A stretch of 64,000 nucleotides of DNA, taken from the NCBI GenBank assembly GCA_947474755.1, contig CANJJE010000006.1, positions 62,001 through 126,000 of the forward strand. The letters run 5' to 3'. Positions 9,225-18,029 of the stretch are shown in pieces (positions within the stretch are counted from its first letter, which is position 1; the number at the start of each line of letters is the position of its first letter). The notes beneath the pieces are model-generated. The model was not told the DNA's origin. It made no database searches and saw only the letters and a list, made by a program, of their open reading frames with translations. The DNA comes from Burkholderiales bacterium (lineage in GTDB: Bacteria > Pseudomonadota > Gammaproteobacteria > Burkholderiales > Burkholderiaceae_C). The translations under genes and the position numbers were made by a program.

Positions 9225-9773
9225 TCAGGCCGCCCCTGGGAAGAACCACAGCAAGGCCGCGGTCATCGTCAAATAGCGAGCGAACTTGCCGATCGCCATG
9301 TAGAGCAAGCAAGGCCAGAACGGCAACTGCAGCCAGCCGGCCACCGCGCATAGCGGATCACCGACCACCGGCAGCCACGACAGCAGGCAGGCCTTGGCAC
9401 CGTAGCGCTCCAGCCAGCGTGAGGCGCGCTGTCGGGCCTGAGTGGTCTGCACCGTCTCCGGTTGGCCGATTTCCACTGCCTGTGCCTTGCGCCGCCGCGC
9501 CACCACCTGGAACGCCCGACCAGCCCCCACACCCATCCACCAGGTGACCGCGCCACCCAGGGTGTTGCCCACCGTGGCCACCAGCACCGCTGGCCAGAAC
9601 AGAGCCGAATTCAGCTTCACCAGCCCGAACACCGCCGGCTCCGAGCCCAGCGGCAGCAGCGTGGCCGAGACGAAGGACACGATGAACACCGTGCTCAAGC
9701 CGAATTGCGGCAAGGCCAGCGTGGCCATCAGCCAGGCCAGCCAGGACTCGATCCAGTTTTCCATCGGCGCCAT
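9225..9773 (-). CDS. YqaA/DedA-like inner membrane protein
   Basis: This is a 182-residue membrane protein of the YqaA branch of the DedA/SNARE-associated superfamily. It begins MAPMENWIESWLAWLMATLA; an inner ATG at 9764 is also possible. About four to five hydrophobic segments can be seen, with the characteristic AVLVATVGNTLGGAVTWWMG and the C-terminal RYGAKACLLSWLPVVGDPLC, followed by a last helix rich in Leu and Phe. Some DedA proteins act as undecaprenyl-phosphate flippases; YqaA has no agreed function. The much longer upstream frame runs through the dusB coding region in antisense and is not used. It is convergent with the phasin gene and divergent from dusB. Confidence 0.87.
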   Translation of the reverse strand: MAPMENWIESWLAWLMATLALPQFGLSTVFIVSFVSATLLPLGSEPAVFGLVKLNSALFWPAVLVATVGNTLGGAVTWWMGVGAGRAFQVVARRRKAQAVEIGQPETVQTTQARQRASRWLERYGAKACLLSWLPVVGDPLCAVAGWLQLPFWPCLLYMAIGKFARYLTMTAALLWFFPGAA

Positions 9774-9817
9774 TATCGAGACGCGAAAACCCGCGTATGC
9801 CCGCCAGAAGGCACCGC

Positions 9818-9823
9818 TATACT
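9818..9823 (+). promoter_or_regulatory. Candidate -10 box for dusB-fis
   Basis: TATACT lies 37 bases before the dusB ATG in the divergent region between the YqaA-like gene and dusB. It matches the sigma-70 -10 consensus well, but no good -35 box is found 17-18 bases upstream, so it may depend on an activator. It would drive dusB-fis, an operon known in enterics for growth-phase control. Confidence 0.4.
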
Positions 9824-9860
9824 CTGCCTCCTTTTTGAGCAGACCGGTGCCGCCCCCAGC

Positions 9861-10901
9861 ATGAAGATCGGCCACATCGAGTTGACAAACGGCCTGTTTG
9901 TCGCACCGATGGCAGGGGTCACCGACCGGCCCTTCCGTCAGCTGTGCAAGCGCCTGGGTGCAGGCTACGCCGTGAGCGAGATGGTCACCTCTCGCCGTGA
10001 CCTGTGGAACAGCCTGAAGACCAGTCGCCGCGCCAACCACGATGGTGAGGTCGCACCCATCTCCGTGCAGATCGCCGGCACCGACCCGCAGATGATGGCC
10101 GAGGCTGCGGCCTACAACATCGATCGCGGGGCGCAGATCATCGACATCAACATGGGTTGCCCGGCGAAGAAGGTGTGCAACACCTGGGCCGGATCGGCCT
10201 TGATGCAGGACGAGCCCCTGGCGTTGCGGATCGTCGCGGCCGTGGTTGCTGCCTGTGAGCCGCACCGTGTGCCGGTCACGCTGAAGATGCGTACCGGCTG
10301 GTGCCACACTGAGCGCAATGCCCTGTCGATCGCACGCGACGCCGAGTCCGCTGGTATCGCCATGGTGACGGTGCATGGGCGTACCCGCGAGCAGGGCTAC
10401 TCCGGCCACGCCGAATACGACACGGTGGCGACGGTGAAAGCGGCGCTGCGCATCCCGGTGGTGGCCAATGGGGATATCGACAGCCCGGAGAAGGCGCGCG
10501 AGGTGTTGCGCCGTACCGGCGCCGATGCGCTGATGATCGGCCGTGCGGCGCAGGGACGGCCATGGATCTTCCGAGAGATCGCGCACTTTCTGGCCACGGG
10601 TGACCACCTGCCGGCGCCCGAGGTGACACAGGCCAAGTGCTGGCTGCTCGAACACCTGCATGACCACTACAGCCTGTACGGCGAATTTGCCGGTGTTCGC
10701 ACCGCACGCAAGCACATCGGCTGGGCGGTGAAGGCCTTGCCGGGCGGCGAAGCGTTTCGCAACGAGATGAACCGGCTTGAAACTTGCGACACCCAAGTCC
10801 GCGCGGTCAGTGACTGGTTTGACGCACTGGCTGACCGCCATGTCCTGTGGCCCTCCGTGACCCCGGCCGCCAACCAGCCTTTCCTCCGTTTGAGTGCATG
10901 A
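9861..10901 (+). CDS. dusB: tRNA-dihydrouridine synthase B
   Basis: DusB reduces uridine to dihydrouridine in the tRNA D-loop using FMN and NADPH. From the ATG at 9861 it has 346 residues. Visible are the FMN-binding start NGLFVAPMAGVTDRPFR, the active-site cysteine block INMGCPAKKVCNTWAGSAL, the VTLKMRTGW loop, the VHGRTREQGYSG motif and the C-terminal ANGDIDSPEKA and IGRAAQGRPWIF. The frame stays open upstream to 9462, but that stretch lies over the YqaA-like gene. Its stop overlaps the fis ATG (ATGA), the same dusB-fis coupling known from E. coli. Confidence 0.96.
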   Translation: MKIGHIELTNGLFVAPMAGVTDRPFRQLCKRLGAGYAVSEMVTSRRDLWNSLKTSRRANHDGEVAPISVQIAGTDPQMMAEAAAYNIDRGAQIIDINMGCPAKKVCNTWAGSALMQDEPLALRIVAAVVAACEPHRVPVTLKMRTGWCHTERNALSIARDAESAGIAMVTVHGRTREQGYSGHAEYDTVATVKAALRIPVVANGDIDSPEKAREVLRRTGADALMIGRAAQGRPWIFREIAHFLATGDHLPAPEVTQAKCWLLEHLHDHYSLYGEFAGVRTARKHIGWAVKALPGGEAFRNEMNRLETCDTQVRAVSDWFDALADRHVLWPSVTPAANQPFLRLSA

Positions 10902-11137
10902 GCAACAAGAAGCAGATCGAAGAATGCATCCGTGAAGGGCTGGAGGGGTACTTCAGCGACCTGGATGGCGTCGAGCCCGCCGCGATGTACGACATGATCC
11001 TGAAGGTGGTCGAGCGACCCTTGCTCGACGTCGTGATGAAGCACGCCGACCAGAACCAGAGCCGCGCCGCGGATTGGCTGGGCATCAACCGCAACACGCT
11101 TCGCCGCAAGCTGGTCGAACACAAGCTGATCAAGTGA
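10898..11137 (+). CDS. fis: Fis family DNA-binding protein
   Basis: Fis is a small nucleoid-associated protein that bends DNA and regulates rRNA and other growth-related promoters. The 79-residue product has the family's C-terminal helix-turn-helix in ADQNQSRAADWLGINRNTLR (about 50-69) followed by RRKLVEHKLIK. The start ATG overlaps the dusB stop (ATGA at 10898-10901), so translation is coupled. purH begins 26 bases after the stop and may share the transcript. The fragment before residue 30 is shorter than in E. coli Fis (98 residues), which is normal in betaproteobacteria. Confidence 0.95.
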   Translation: MSNKKQIEECIREGLEGYFSDLDGVEPAAMYDMILKVVERPLLDVVMKHADQNQSRAADWLGINRNTLRRKLVEHKLIK

Positions 11138-11163
11138 AACCCGACCGCACCCGAGACTGATTC

Positions 11164-12768
11164 ATGCACGCACTGATTTCCGTATCCGACAAGACCGGCG
11201 TTCTCGAGCTCGCTCGTGGCCTGCATGCGCTGGGCATCCAGTTGCTGTCCACGGGTGGCACCTCGAAGCTGCTGGCCGATGGCGGCCTCCCTGTCACCGA
11301 GGTCGCCGATCACACCGGTTTCCCGGAGATGCTCGACGGCCGGGTCAAGACGCTGCACCCGAAGATCCACGGCGGCTTGCTGGCGCGGCGAGATCTGCCC
11401 GAGCATCGCGCGGCGCTGACTGCACACCAGATCGACACCATCGATCTTCTGATCGTCAATTTGTACCCGTTTGAAGCCACGGTCGCGAAGCCCGGCTGCA
11501 CGCTGCAAGACGCGATCGAGAACATCGACATCGGCGGCCCGGCGATGGTGCGCAGTGCGGCGAAGAACTGGGAACACGTTGCGGTGCTGACCGACGCCTC
11601 CCAGTACGGTGGCGTGCTGGCCGAGCTGCAGGCCCACGGCGCAGTGCAGCGGGCCACGCGGTTTGCACTGGCCGTCGCCGCGTTCAACCGTATCTCGAAC
11701 TACGACGCGGCAATCAGTGATCACCTGTCGTCGCTGACCCTCGTCGAGGGTGGCGAGCCGACCCTCGCCGAGTACCCGGCGCAGAGCAATGGCCGCTTCG
11801 TCAAGCTGCAGGATCTGCGTTACGGCGAGAACCCGCACCAGAGCGCAGCGTTCTACCGCGACCTGCACCCCGCACCAGGCTCGCTGGTGACTGCGACGCA
11901 GTTGCAGGGCAAGGAGCTGTCGTACAACAACATCGCCGACGCCGATGCGGCCTGGGAATGCGTCAAGTCATTCGGCCCCGACGATGCGCCGGCCGCCTGC
12001 GTGATCATCAAGCACGCCAACCCGTGCGGTGTCGCGGTCGGCGCCAGCGCGGGCGAGGCCTACGCGCAAGCTTTCAAGACCGACCCGACCTCGGCGTTCG
12101 GCGGCATCATCGCCTTCAATGTCGAAGTCGACGCCGACGCGGCCAGGCGGGTCACCACTCAGTTTGTCGAGGTGCTGATCGCGCCGTCGTACACGCCAGA
12201 CGCCCGGGTAATACTGGCCGGCAAGACCAATATGCGAGTGCTGCAGATCCCGCTCGCGGGCGTCGATCGCACGGGCGCCACCGCCTGGTCGCGCGGTCGC
12301 AACCTGCAGGACATCAAGCGCGTCGGGTCAGGCCTGCTGATCCAGACTGCCGACAACCGCGAGGTCACGCGCAGCGAACTGAGGGTCGCCACGAGGCTCC
12401 AGCCGACCGAGTCGCAGTGGCGTGACCTGCTGTTTGCCTGGAAGGTCGCGAAGTACGTGAAGAGCAACGCGATCGTGTTTTGCGGCGGTGGCATGACGCT
12501 GGGCGTCGGGGCCGGCCAGATGAGCCGCATCGATTCGGCGCGCATCGCATCGATCAAGGCGGCCAATGCGGGCCTGACACTGGCCGGTTCTGCGGTAGCC
12601 AGCGACGCGTTCTTCCCCTTCCGCGACGGGCTCGACGTGGTGTGCGAAGCGGGCGCGACGGCGGTGATTCAACCGGGTGGGTCGGTGCGGGATGACGAGG
12701 TGATTGCGGCCGCTGATGAGCGGGGCATTGCGATGGTGCTCACTGGAGTGAGGCACTTTCGGCACTGA
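11164..12768 (+). CDS. purH: Bifunctional AICAR transformylase / IMP cyclohydrolase
   Basis: PurH catalyses the last two steps of IMP synthesis. The 534-residue protein is the normal length. The N-terminal cyclohydrolase domain has [26 protein letters not shown] and [15 protein letters not shown]; the C-terminal transformylase domain has [16 protein letters not shown], the catalytic [12 protein letters not shown] and the terminal block [20 protein letters not shown] with [10 protein letters not shown]. It follows fis by 26 bases, and the downstream region to ruvC is a long repeat-filled gap, so purH probably ends this transcription unit. Confidence 0.97.
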   Translation: MHALISVSDKTGVLELARGLHALGIQLLSTGGTSKLLADGGLPVTEVADHTGFPEMLDGRVKTLHPKIHGGLLARRDLPEHRAALTAHQIDTIDLLIVNLYPFEATVAKPGCTLQDAIENIDIGGPAMVRSAAKNWEHVAVLTDASQYGGVLAELQAHGAVQRATRFALAVAAFNRISNYDAAISDHLSSLTLVEGGEPTLAEYPAQSNGRFVKLQDLRYGENPHQSAAFYRDLHPAPGSLVTATQLQGKELSYNNIADADAAWECVKSFGPDDAPAACVIIKHANPCGVAVGASAGEAYAQAFKTDPTSAFGGIIAFNVEVDADAARRVTTQFVEVLIAPSYTPDARVILAGKTNMRVLQIPLAGVDRTGATAWSRGRNLQDIKRVGSGLLIQTADNREVTRSELRVATRLQPTESQWRDLLFAWKVAKYVKSNAIVFCGGGMTLGVGAGQMSRIDSARIASIKAANAGLTLAGSAVASDAFFPFRDGLDVVCEAGATAVIQPGGSVRDDEVIAAADERGIAMVLTGVRHFRH

Positions 12769-12810
12769 TTGCTTTCGGCGACCGCGCCGGGTGTTCGCCC
12801 CGGCGGGCGA

Positions 12811-12843
12811 GTCACTTTTTCTGCGGGGCCAGAAAAAGTAACC
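12811..12843. repeat. Left T/A-rich hairpin of the inverted-repeat element
   Basis: The sequence gtcactttttctg - cggggc - cagaaaaagtaac folds into a 13-bp stem with one G-T/C-A position and a short GC loop. It lies 42 bases after the purH stop. The T-run in the first arm and A-run in the second mean that the transcript from either side would carry a U-tract-containing hairpin, so it may act as a bidirectional terminator. Confidence 0.6.
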
Positions 12844-13091
12844 CAAAAGAGGCCCTTGAACACCAGCCATCTGGCCTGCTCGCTTCGGCTACACGCCTAC
12901 TTCAACGGCTCTGGCACGAGAACATGAACCGGACTACTTCAGTGGTTTCCTCGCTCAGGTTCAAACATGCGGTCTCGCTGCGCCTCGACCCTGCCGGGTC
13001 CTCGGTGCGGGTTCTTGTGCCAGAGACAGTGCAGTCAGCTTGTAGCCGAAGCGAGCAGGCCAAATGGCTGGTGTTCGGGCACTCTTCTTTG

Positions 13092-13125
13092 GTGACTTTC
13101 TTCTGTGCCAGCAGAAGAAAGTTAC
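13092..13125. repeat. Right T/A-rich hairpin of the inverted-repeat element
   Basis: The sequence gtgactttcttctg - tgccag - cagaagaaagttac folds into a 14-bp stem with one mismatch. It is the diverged partner of the hairpin at 12811-12843 and sits in mirror position at the other end of the nested inverted repeat, 94 bases before the ruvC start. Confidence 0.6.
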
Positions 13126-13219
13126 TCGGCAGCCGGGCCGAAACCCGGCGCGCTGCAACGCACCTGCAAAAGTCCTTCGCAGAAGCAACCAAACAGCGGC
13201 CGATCGCCAAGCCGATCTC

Positions 13220-13768
13220 ATGAGAATCCTCGGCATCGACCCCGGCCTGCGCGTCACCGGCTTCGGCATCATCGAATCCGAAGGTTCGAAGCTGCACTAC
13301 ATCGCCAGCGGCACGATCAAGACCGATGCGGTGGCCATCGGTGAGCTGCCGGCGCGGTTGAAGATCATCTTCGATGGCGTGCGCGAGGTCGCCACGCGCT
13401 ACCAGCCGAGCTGCGCGGCGGTCGAGATCGTGTTCGTCAACGTCAACCCGCAATCGACGCTGCTGCTCGGGCAGGCTCGTGGCGCGGCGATTACCGGTTT
13501 GGTGACAAGTGGGCTGGAGGTGTCGGAATACACCGCCTTGCAAATGAAGAAGGCGGTTGTCGGCTACGGCCATGCGCGCAAGGAGCAGGTGCAGGAGATG
13601 GTGATGCGGCTGCTGCAATTGCCCGGTCCGCCGAGCAAGGACGCTGCCGATGCGCTGGGTCTCGCTGTCTGCCACGCACACGCGGGCGCTTCGTTCGCTG
13701 CGATGGCGAAGGGGGCCACACTGACGCGTCGTTCGCATGCTCAGTTCAAAGGTGGTCGCACCTATTGA
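13220..13768 (+). CDS. ruvC: Crossover junction endodeoxyribonuclease RuvC
   Basis: RuvC cuts Holliday junctions together with the RuvAB motor. The 182-residue protein starts [16 protein letters not shown]; an open frame upstream runs through the repeat element and is not coding. The four acidic catalytic residues are present: D7 in GIDPG, E69 in AVEIVFVN, and D141 and D144 in [11 protein letters not shown]. The block [15 protein letters not shown] is typical. ruvA and ruvB are not in the window, although ruvC-ruvA-ruvB is a common order; here argB follows after a 274-base gap. Confidence 0.96.
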   Translation: MRILGIDPGLRVTGFGIIESEGSKLHYIASGTIKTDAVAIGELPARLKIIFDGVREVATRYQPSCAAVEIVFVNVNPQSTLLLGQARGAAITGLVTSGLEVSEYTALQMKKAVVGYGHARKEQVQEMVMRLLQLPGPPSKDAADALGLAVCHAHAGASFAAMAKGATLTRRSHAQFKGGRTY

Positions 13769-13769
13769 A

Positions 13770-13785
13770 CCGGATGCGCATCCGG
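13770..13785. repeat. 16-base perfect palindrome after ruvC
   Basis: ccggatgcgcatccgg reads the same on both strands and begins two bases after the ruvC stop. It could form a short hairpin or be a dimeric protein site. There is no T-tract, so an intrinsic terminator is doubtful. Nothing else clear is seen in the ruvC-argB gap apart from a TACAAT box at 13991. Confidence 0.35.
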
Positions 13786-13990
13786 CACATGCCCTTCATC
13801 ATGGGTCGCGATGACGCGATCAACCTCGTCGATCATCGGGCATCAGGTCGTCGACCGCACATGGCGCCTGGGCCATCACGGGCTCGCCTGGAAATCAGGC
13901 GCCACCCCTTGTCTTTCGGCTTTTGCCCTGCTGCGACCCTGTCATGGGGCAGGTCCGTATCGGTCGGCTGCCGCCGTGTCCACGGCCACC

Positions 13991-13996
13991 TACAAT
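13991..13996 (+). promoter_or_regulatory. Candidate -10 box for argB
   Basis: TACAAT, followed by a run of T's, lies 46 bases before the argB ATG at 14043. The hexamer 17 bases upstream (CTGCCG) fits the -35 consensus poorly. It is the best promoter candidate in the 274-base gap between ruvC and argB. Confidence 0.3.
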
Positions 13997-14042
13997 TTTT
14001 TGCTTATCTGCGCTTCTGCCTGTCTCCACCGAAAGCCGACCG

Positions 14043-14978
14043 ATGAACGTCACCAAGCCCGTCCTCGCCGCAGCCGGCGCATCGCCGACGGTCGATCTGT
14101 CTCATATTGCTGCACGCGACAAGGCCGAGATCCTCGCTCAGGCCTTGCCCTACATCCGCAAGTTCCACGGCAAGACCATCGTCATCAAGTACGGTGGCAA
14201 TGCGATGACCGACCCGGCACTGCAGCAGGACTTCGCCGAAGACGTGGTGCTGCTGAAGCTGGTCGGTCTGAACCCGGTGGTGGTGCACGGCGGCGGGCCG
14301 CAGATCGAGGAGGCGCTGGCCAAGATCGGCAAGAAGGGCACCTTCATTCAGGGCATGCGGGTGACCGACGACGAGACGATGGAGGTCGTCGAATGGGTGC
14401 TGGCCGGGCAGGTTCAGCAGGACATCGTCGGCCTGATCAATGTGGCCGGCGGCAAGGCGGTCGGGCTGACTGGGCGTGATGGCGGGCTGATCCGTGCGCG
14501 CAAGCTGCGCATGCAGGACCTGAAGGACCCGACCAAGGAACATGATGTGGGGCAGGTCGGCGAGATCGAGTCGATCGACCCCAGCGTGGTCAAGGCTTTG
14601 CAGGACGATCAGTTCATCCCGGTGATCTCGCCGCTGGGCTTTGGCGCCAACAACGAGAACTACAACATCAACGCCGACGTGGTCGCCGGCAAGCTGGCCG
14701 AGGTGCTGAAGGCCGAGAAGCTGATCATGCTGACCAACATCCCCGGTGTGCTCGACAAGAACGGCCAGTTGCTGACCAACCTGACGGCGCGCGAGATCGA
14801 CGAGTTGTTTGCCGACGGAACCATATCGGGTGGCATGCTGCCGAAGATCGCCAGTGCGCTCGACGCGGCCAAGAATGGCGTGAACACGGTGCACATCATC
14901 GACGGCCGCGTTCCGCACGCGATGCTGCTGGAGGTGCTGACCGAGCAGGCCTACGGCACGATGATCCGATCGCATTGA
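14043..14978 (+). CDS. argB: Acetylglutamate kinase
   Basis: ArgB phosphorylates N-acetylglutamate in arginine biosynthesis. From the ATG at 14043 the protein is 311 residues, with an N-terminal extension compared with the roughly 260-residue E. coli enzyme, as in arginine-inhibited forms. Motifs include the amino-acid-kinase start [39 protein letters not shown], the [14 protein letters not shown] block and [10 protein letters not shown] with [13 protein letters not shown]. The window's other arginine gene, argJ, is about 22 kb away. Its last base overlaps the ATG of the HAD gene. Confidence 0.97.
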   Translation: MNVTKPVLAAAGASPTVDLSHIAARDKAEILAQALPYIRKFHGKTIVIKYGGNAMTDPALQQDFAEDVVLLKLVGLNPVVVHGGGPQIEEALAKIGKKGTFIQGMRVTDDETMEVVEWVLAGQVQQDIVGLINVAGGKAVGLTGRDGGLIRARKLRMQDLKDPTKEHDVGQVGEIESIDPSVVKALQDDQFIPVISPLGFGANNENYNINADVVAGKLAEVLKAEKLIMLTNIPGVLDKNGQLLTNLTAREIDELFADGTISGGMLPKIASALDAAKNGVNTVHIIDGRVPHAMLLEVLTEQAYGTMIRSH

Positions 14979-15685
14979 TGTCTTCTGATCGTCAGGTCTG
15001 GTTGTTTGATCTGGACAACACGTTGCACGACGCCAGTCACGCGTCGTTCGGCCCGACCAACGAGGCGATGACGCAGTACATCGTCGAGCAACTCGGCTTG
15101 CCACACGCTCAGGCTGGCTCGCTGCGCGAGCACTACTGGCTGCACTACGGCGCGACGATGCTGGGCCTCGTGCGCCACCATGGTGTGAAGGCGGCGCACT
15201 TCCTCGAGGCCACCCACCAATTGCCCGGTCTGGAGTCTCGCCTGCGCACCAGCGCGCATGATCGCGCTGCGCTGCGCCGATTGCCCGGGCGAAAGTTCAT
15301 CCTGACCAACGCGCCACGTGCCTATGCGCTGCGGGTGCTGAACAGGCTGCGCCTGGCGAGCTCCTTCGATGGCGTGATCAGCATCGAGGACATGACGATG
15401 TTCGGCCACCACCGGCCGAAGCCCGATGCCCGGATGTTCCGCTGCATCGCGGCCAGACTGAAGGTGCCGCCGCACCGTTGCACGCTGGTCGAGGACACGC
15501 TGGAGCACCAGCGTGCAGCGTGCCGCGTCGGCATGCATACCGTCTGGATGCAACGTTACTTGCCCACCCGGCGACGATCTGGCTACTCCCTGGAAACGAG
15601 GGCTGCCGTCGGTGTTCACCCTCGCCATCGGCCCGCCTACGTGTGTGCCAGAATCAAAACGCTGCAGGGTTTGTTGATGCTGTAG
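14978..15685 (+). CDS. HAD-superfamily pyrimidine 5'-nucleotidase-like hydrolase
   Basis: The 235-residue protein belongs to the haloacid dehalogenase superfamily and looks like the SDT1/Phm8 pyrimidine 5'-nucleotidase group. Motif I is QVWLFDLDNTLHDASHA, motif II is KFILTNAPRAYALRVL, the lysine motif is HHRPKPDARMF and motif III is CTLVEDTLEHQRAA. The cap region contains EHYWLHYGATMLGLVRHHGV. The ATG at 14978 shares a base with the argB stop. The C-terminal 45 residues, rich in Arg, have no evident domain and may be poorly constrained. The argB-nucleotidase-slmA order is common in related genomes. Confidence 0.88.
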   Translation: MSSDRQVWLFDLDNTLHDASHASFGPTNEAMTQYIVEQLGLPHAQAGSLREHYWLHYGATMLGLVRHHGVKAAHFLEATHQLPGLESRLRTSAHDRAALRRLPGRKFILTNAPRAYALRVLNRLRLASSFDGVISIEDMTMFGHHRPKPDARMFRCIAARLKVPPHRCTLVEDTLEHQRAACRVGMHTVWMQRYLPTRRRSGYSLETRAAVGVHPRHRPAYVCARIKTLQGLLML

Positions 15686-15709
15686 CGACCCTTCAGCGGT
15701 GCCCGCGCA

Positions 15710-16390
15710 ATGACGAATCGCCCTGACGACGACACCCTGGACAGCGACGGCGACGCCGCCGATCTTCTCGTCACCGATCTGACCGAGACGCCCCATCCTG
15801 ACACCGGGCGCAAGCGCCCGAAACCCGGCGAACGCCGCGCGCAGATCCTGCAAACGCTGGCCGGCATGCTTGAACAACCGGGCGCCGAACGAGTGACCAC
15901 CGCCGCGCTGGCCGCTCGCCTGGGCGTCAGCGAAGCGGCGCTGTACCGGCACTTCGCCAGCAAGGCGCAGATGTTCGAGGGGCTGATCGAATTCATCGAG
16001 TCCAGCGTTTTCACACTGGTCAATCAGATCACCGAGCGCGAGCCTTCCGGCTTGCAGCAGGCCTGCAAGGTGGTCACGCTGCTGCTGCAGTTCGGCGAAA
16101 AGAATCCCGGCATGACCCGCGTGATGGTGGGTGATGCGCTGGTCTTTGAGCAAGACCGTCTGGTCGTGCGAATGAGTCAGTTCTTCGATCGCATCGAGTC
16201 GCAACTGCGCCAGAGTCTGCGCAGCGCGGGCGATGCAGCCGGGTCGCTGACCGCTTCGGTCGATGCGAACGCACGGGCTTCCGTGCTGACCTCGTTCGCC
16301 GTTGGCCGCCTGCAGCGGTATGCCCGCTCAGGCTTCAAGCGCCTGCCGACCGAGCACCTGGATGCGGCACTGAGCCTGATCGTCTCTTGA
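15710..16390 (+). CDS. slmA: Nucleoid occlusion factor SlmA (TetR family)
   Basis: SlmA binds chromosomal sites and inhibits FtsZ ring assembly over the nucleoid. The protein has 226 residues, with a disordered acidic N-terminus (about 1-30, many Asp), then KPGERRAQILQTLAGMLEQP and a TetR helix-turn-helix at about 62-82 (TTAALAARLGVSEAALYRHF). The C-terminal ligand-like domain contains VTLLLQFGEKNPGMTRVM and FDRIESQLRQSLR, both typical of SlmA. It is longer than E. coli SlmA by the N-terminal extension. It follows the HAD gene by 24 bases and probably lies in the argB operon. Confidence 0.9.
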   Translation: MTNRPDDDTLDSDGDAADLLVTDLTETPHPDTGRKRPKPGERRAQILQTLAGMLEQPGAERVTTAALAARLGVSEAALYRHFASKAQMFEGLIEFIESSVFTLVNQITEREPSGLQQACKVVTLLLQFGEKNPGMTRVMVGDALVFEQDRLVVRMSQFFDRIESQLRQSLRSAGDAAGSLTASVDANARASVLTSFAVGRLQRYARSGFKRLPTEHLDAALSLIVS

Positions 16391-16421
16391 GACTGGCGCC
16401 ATCAGCGCCACGGCCCTCGCC

Positions 16422-17072
16422 ATGTTGACGGTCTGTGTGGCCGGCGAGCCTCTGACGCTGCTGCCAGAAAAGGCCGCGTACCTCGCCGAGCGGCAACTTC
16501 TGCTGATCGCCGATGCACACATCGGCAAATCGATGTCGTTTCGCCGACTCGGTGTGCCGGTGCCGCAGGGCAGCACCGCCGACAACCTGGCGAACCTGAG
16601 CGCGCTGATCGCACGGCTGGACGTTCGCCGCGTCGTGTTCCTCGGCGACCTGCTGCATTCCGCCCACGCTCAGTCGCCAGCGACGCAGGCGGCGGTGGCG
16701 CAATGGCGCGAGCTGCACCGTGACCTGGACCTGACGCTGGTCCGCGGCAACCACGATGACCGTGCCGGCGACCCACCGGCCGCACTCGGCATCGAGGTGG
16801 TCGACGCCCCCCTGCGTCTCGGACCGTGGGCACTGTGCCATCACCCGAACGCGCGGCCCGATGGCTATGTGCTGGCCGGGCACCTGCATCCCTGTGTGAG
16901 ACTGAAGGGGCGGGCACGCGAACGGCTGCGCCTGCCGTGTTTCTGGTTCAGGGACCGGGTCGGCGTGCTGCCGGCTTTTGGTGGGTTCACCGGAATGCAC
17001 CCGATCGATCCGCAGCCGCACGACCGCGTGTTCGCGCTGGCTGGCGACGGGGTCATCGAAGTGCCTTCCTGA
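16422..17072 (+). CDS. pdeM: PdeM-like metallophosphatase (ligase-associated DNA damage response type)
   Basis: The 216-residue protein is a calcineurin-like metallophosphoesterase of the type annotated as PdeM. The metal-binding motifs are all present: LLIADAHIGKS, VVFLGDLLHS, LTLVRGNHDD and LAGHLHPCVRL. PdeM family members usually cluster with a DNA ligase, an Lhr-type helicase and an exonuclease; none of these is nearby, so this copy stands alone between slmA and a DUF815 ATPase. The metal-dependent phosphodiesterase fold is well supported; the role in DNA repair is inferred from family only. Confidence 0.87.
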   Translation: MLTVCVAGEPLTLLPEKAAYLAERQLLLIADAHIGKSMSFRRLGVPVPQGSTADNLANLSALIARLDVRRVVFLGDLLHSAHAQSPATQAAVAQWRELHRDLDLTLVRGNHDDRAGDPPAALGIEVVDAPLRLGPWALCHHPNARPDGYVLAGHLHPCVRLKGRARERLRLPCFWFRDRVGVLPAFGGFTGMHPIDPQPHDRVFALAGDGVIEVPS

Positions 17073-17099
17073 GTGGGACCAGAGGCCCAGGCCTCTCGC

Positions 17100-17105
17100 T
17101 ACACT
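17100..17105 (+). promoter_or_regulatory. Candidate -10 box for the DUF815 gene
   Basis: TACACT lies 42 bases before the DUF815 start, inside gctacactgcc. The same 11 bases occur immediately before hisI, which also begins a transcription unit. No convincing -35 box is found. Confidence 0.35.
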
Positions 17106-17147
17106 GCCAGCCTCCCGTTTCACACGCCCGCGCTGGCACGACGCCCG

Positions 17148-18029
17148 ATGTCGACCCTCTCCGAACCCCTGTTGCGACTGATAGCCCGGGCCGAAGCGCT
17201 GATGGTCAGGCTTGAATCGGTGTTGCCGCATCCGCTCACGGCACCCGACTGGAATGCCTCCATTGCCTACCGCTACCGCCGTCGCAGCGCCGTCGGCAGC
17301 GCGCTGGAGCCGGTGCGCCATGTGGCGCCGATCAGCCTCGACGATCTCGTGGAAGTCGAGCCGCAAAAGGAGAGGCTGCTGCGCAACACCGAGCAGTTCG
17401 TCGCAGGTCGCGCCGCCAACAATGTGCTGCTGACCGGCGCGCGCGGCACCGGCAAAAGTTCATTGATCAAGGCTTGTCTGAATGAGTTCGCGCCGCAAGG
17501 GCTGCGCCTGATCGAGGTCGACAAGGGCGATCTGGTCGATCTGCCTGACATCGTGGATCTGGTCGCCGAGCGTGCGGAGCGCTTCATCGTCTACTGCGAT
17601 GACCTCAGCTTTGATGAGGGGGAGCCCGGCTACAAGGCCCTCAAATCCATCCTCGACGGCTCGGTGTCGCAGTCTTCGGACAACGTGCTGATCTACGCCA
17701 CCAGCAACCGTCGCCACCTGTTGCCCGAGTACATGGCCGAGAACCTGACCTACCAGCACCTGGAAAACGGCGAAGTGCATCCGGGCGAAGTGGTCGAAGA
17801 AAAGATCTCGCTGAGCGAGCGTTTCGGCCTGTGGATCAGTTTTTACCCCTTCACGCAGGACGAATACCTGGCCATCGTCGCGCAATGGCTTCGGGGCTTC
17901 GGCGTCAGAGAAGAGGCGATCGAGGCGGCGCGGCCGGAAAGCCTGGTCTGGGCGCTGGAGCGGGGCTCGCGCTCCGGACGTGTTGCTTTCCAGTTCGCCA
18001 AGGATTACAGCGGGCGGCAGCCGCGGTGA
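17148..18029 (+). CDS. DUF815 family P-loop ATPase
   Basis: The 293-residue protein matches the DUF815 family of AAA-like ATPases of unknown role. The Walker A motif is LLTGARGTGKSSLIKA (about 90-105), and the Walker B-like motif is RFIVYCDDLSFDEGEPGYKA, followed by LKSILDGSVSQSSDNVLIYA and TSNRRHLLPEYM. The ATG at 17148 gives a compact start (MSTLSEPLLRLIARAEAL); an upstream frame to 17073 lacks a ribosome site. Its stop overlaps the GTG start of the Nudix gene (GTGA), a conserved DUF815-mutT arrangement in betaproteobacteria. Confidence 0.9.
   Translation: MSTLSEPLLRLIARAEALMVRLESVLPHPLTAPDWNASIAYRYRRRSAVGSALEPVRHVAPISLDDLVEVEPQKERLLRNTEQFVAGRAANNVLLTGARGTGKSSLIKACLNEFAPQGLRLIEVDKGDLVDLPDIVDLVAERAERFIVYCDDLSFDEGEPGYKALKSILDGSVSQSSDNVLIYATSNRRHLLPEYMAENLTYQHLENGEVHPGEVVEEKISLSERFGLWISFYPFTQDEYLAIVAQWLRGFGVREEAIEAARPESLVWALERGSRSGRVAFQFAKDYSGRQPR

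Larger units (their letters stand above)
12769..13219. repeat. Non-coding gap filled by a nested inverted-repeat element
   Basis: No gene is seen in these 451 bases. Three pairs of arms are nested around a centre near 12967. The main arms are 12858-12893 and 13041-13076: 36 bases, inverted, one mismatch. Inside them 12909-12923 pairs with 13012-13026 (15 bases, one mismatch). Outside lie two hairpins, 12811-12843 and 13092-13125, each with a stem of 13-14 bp containing a run of T's then A's (actttttctg / cagaaaaagt on the left). The hairpins resemble each other and resemble dispersed repeats found between genes in Burkholderiales genomes. They could terminate purH and isolate ruvC. No transposase is present. 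Confidence 0.75.

Noticed and set aside
9225-10841. A 538-codon reading of the YqaA-like gene
   Set aside because: The first two-thirds run antisense through dusB; only the last 182 residues form the membrane protein.
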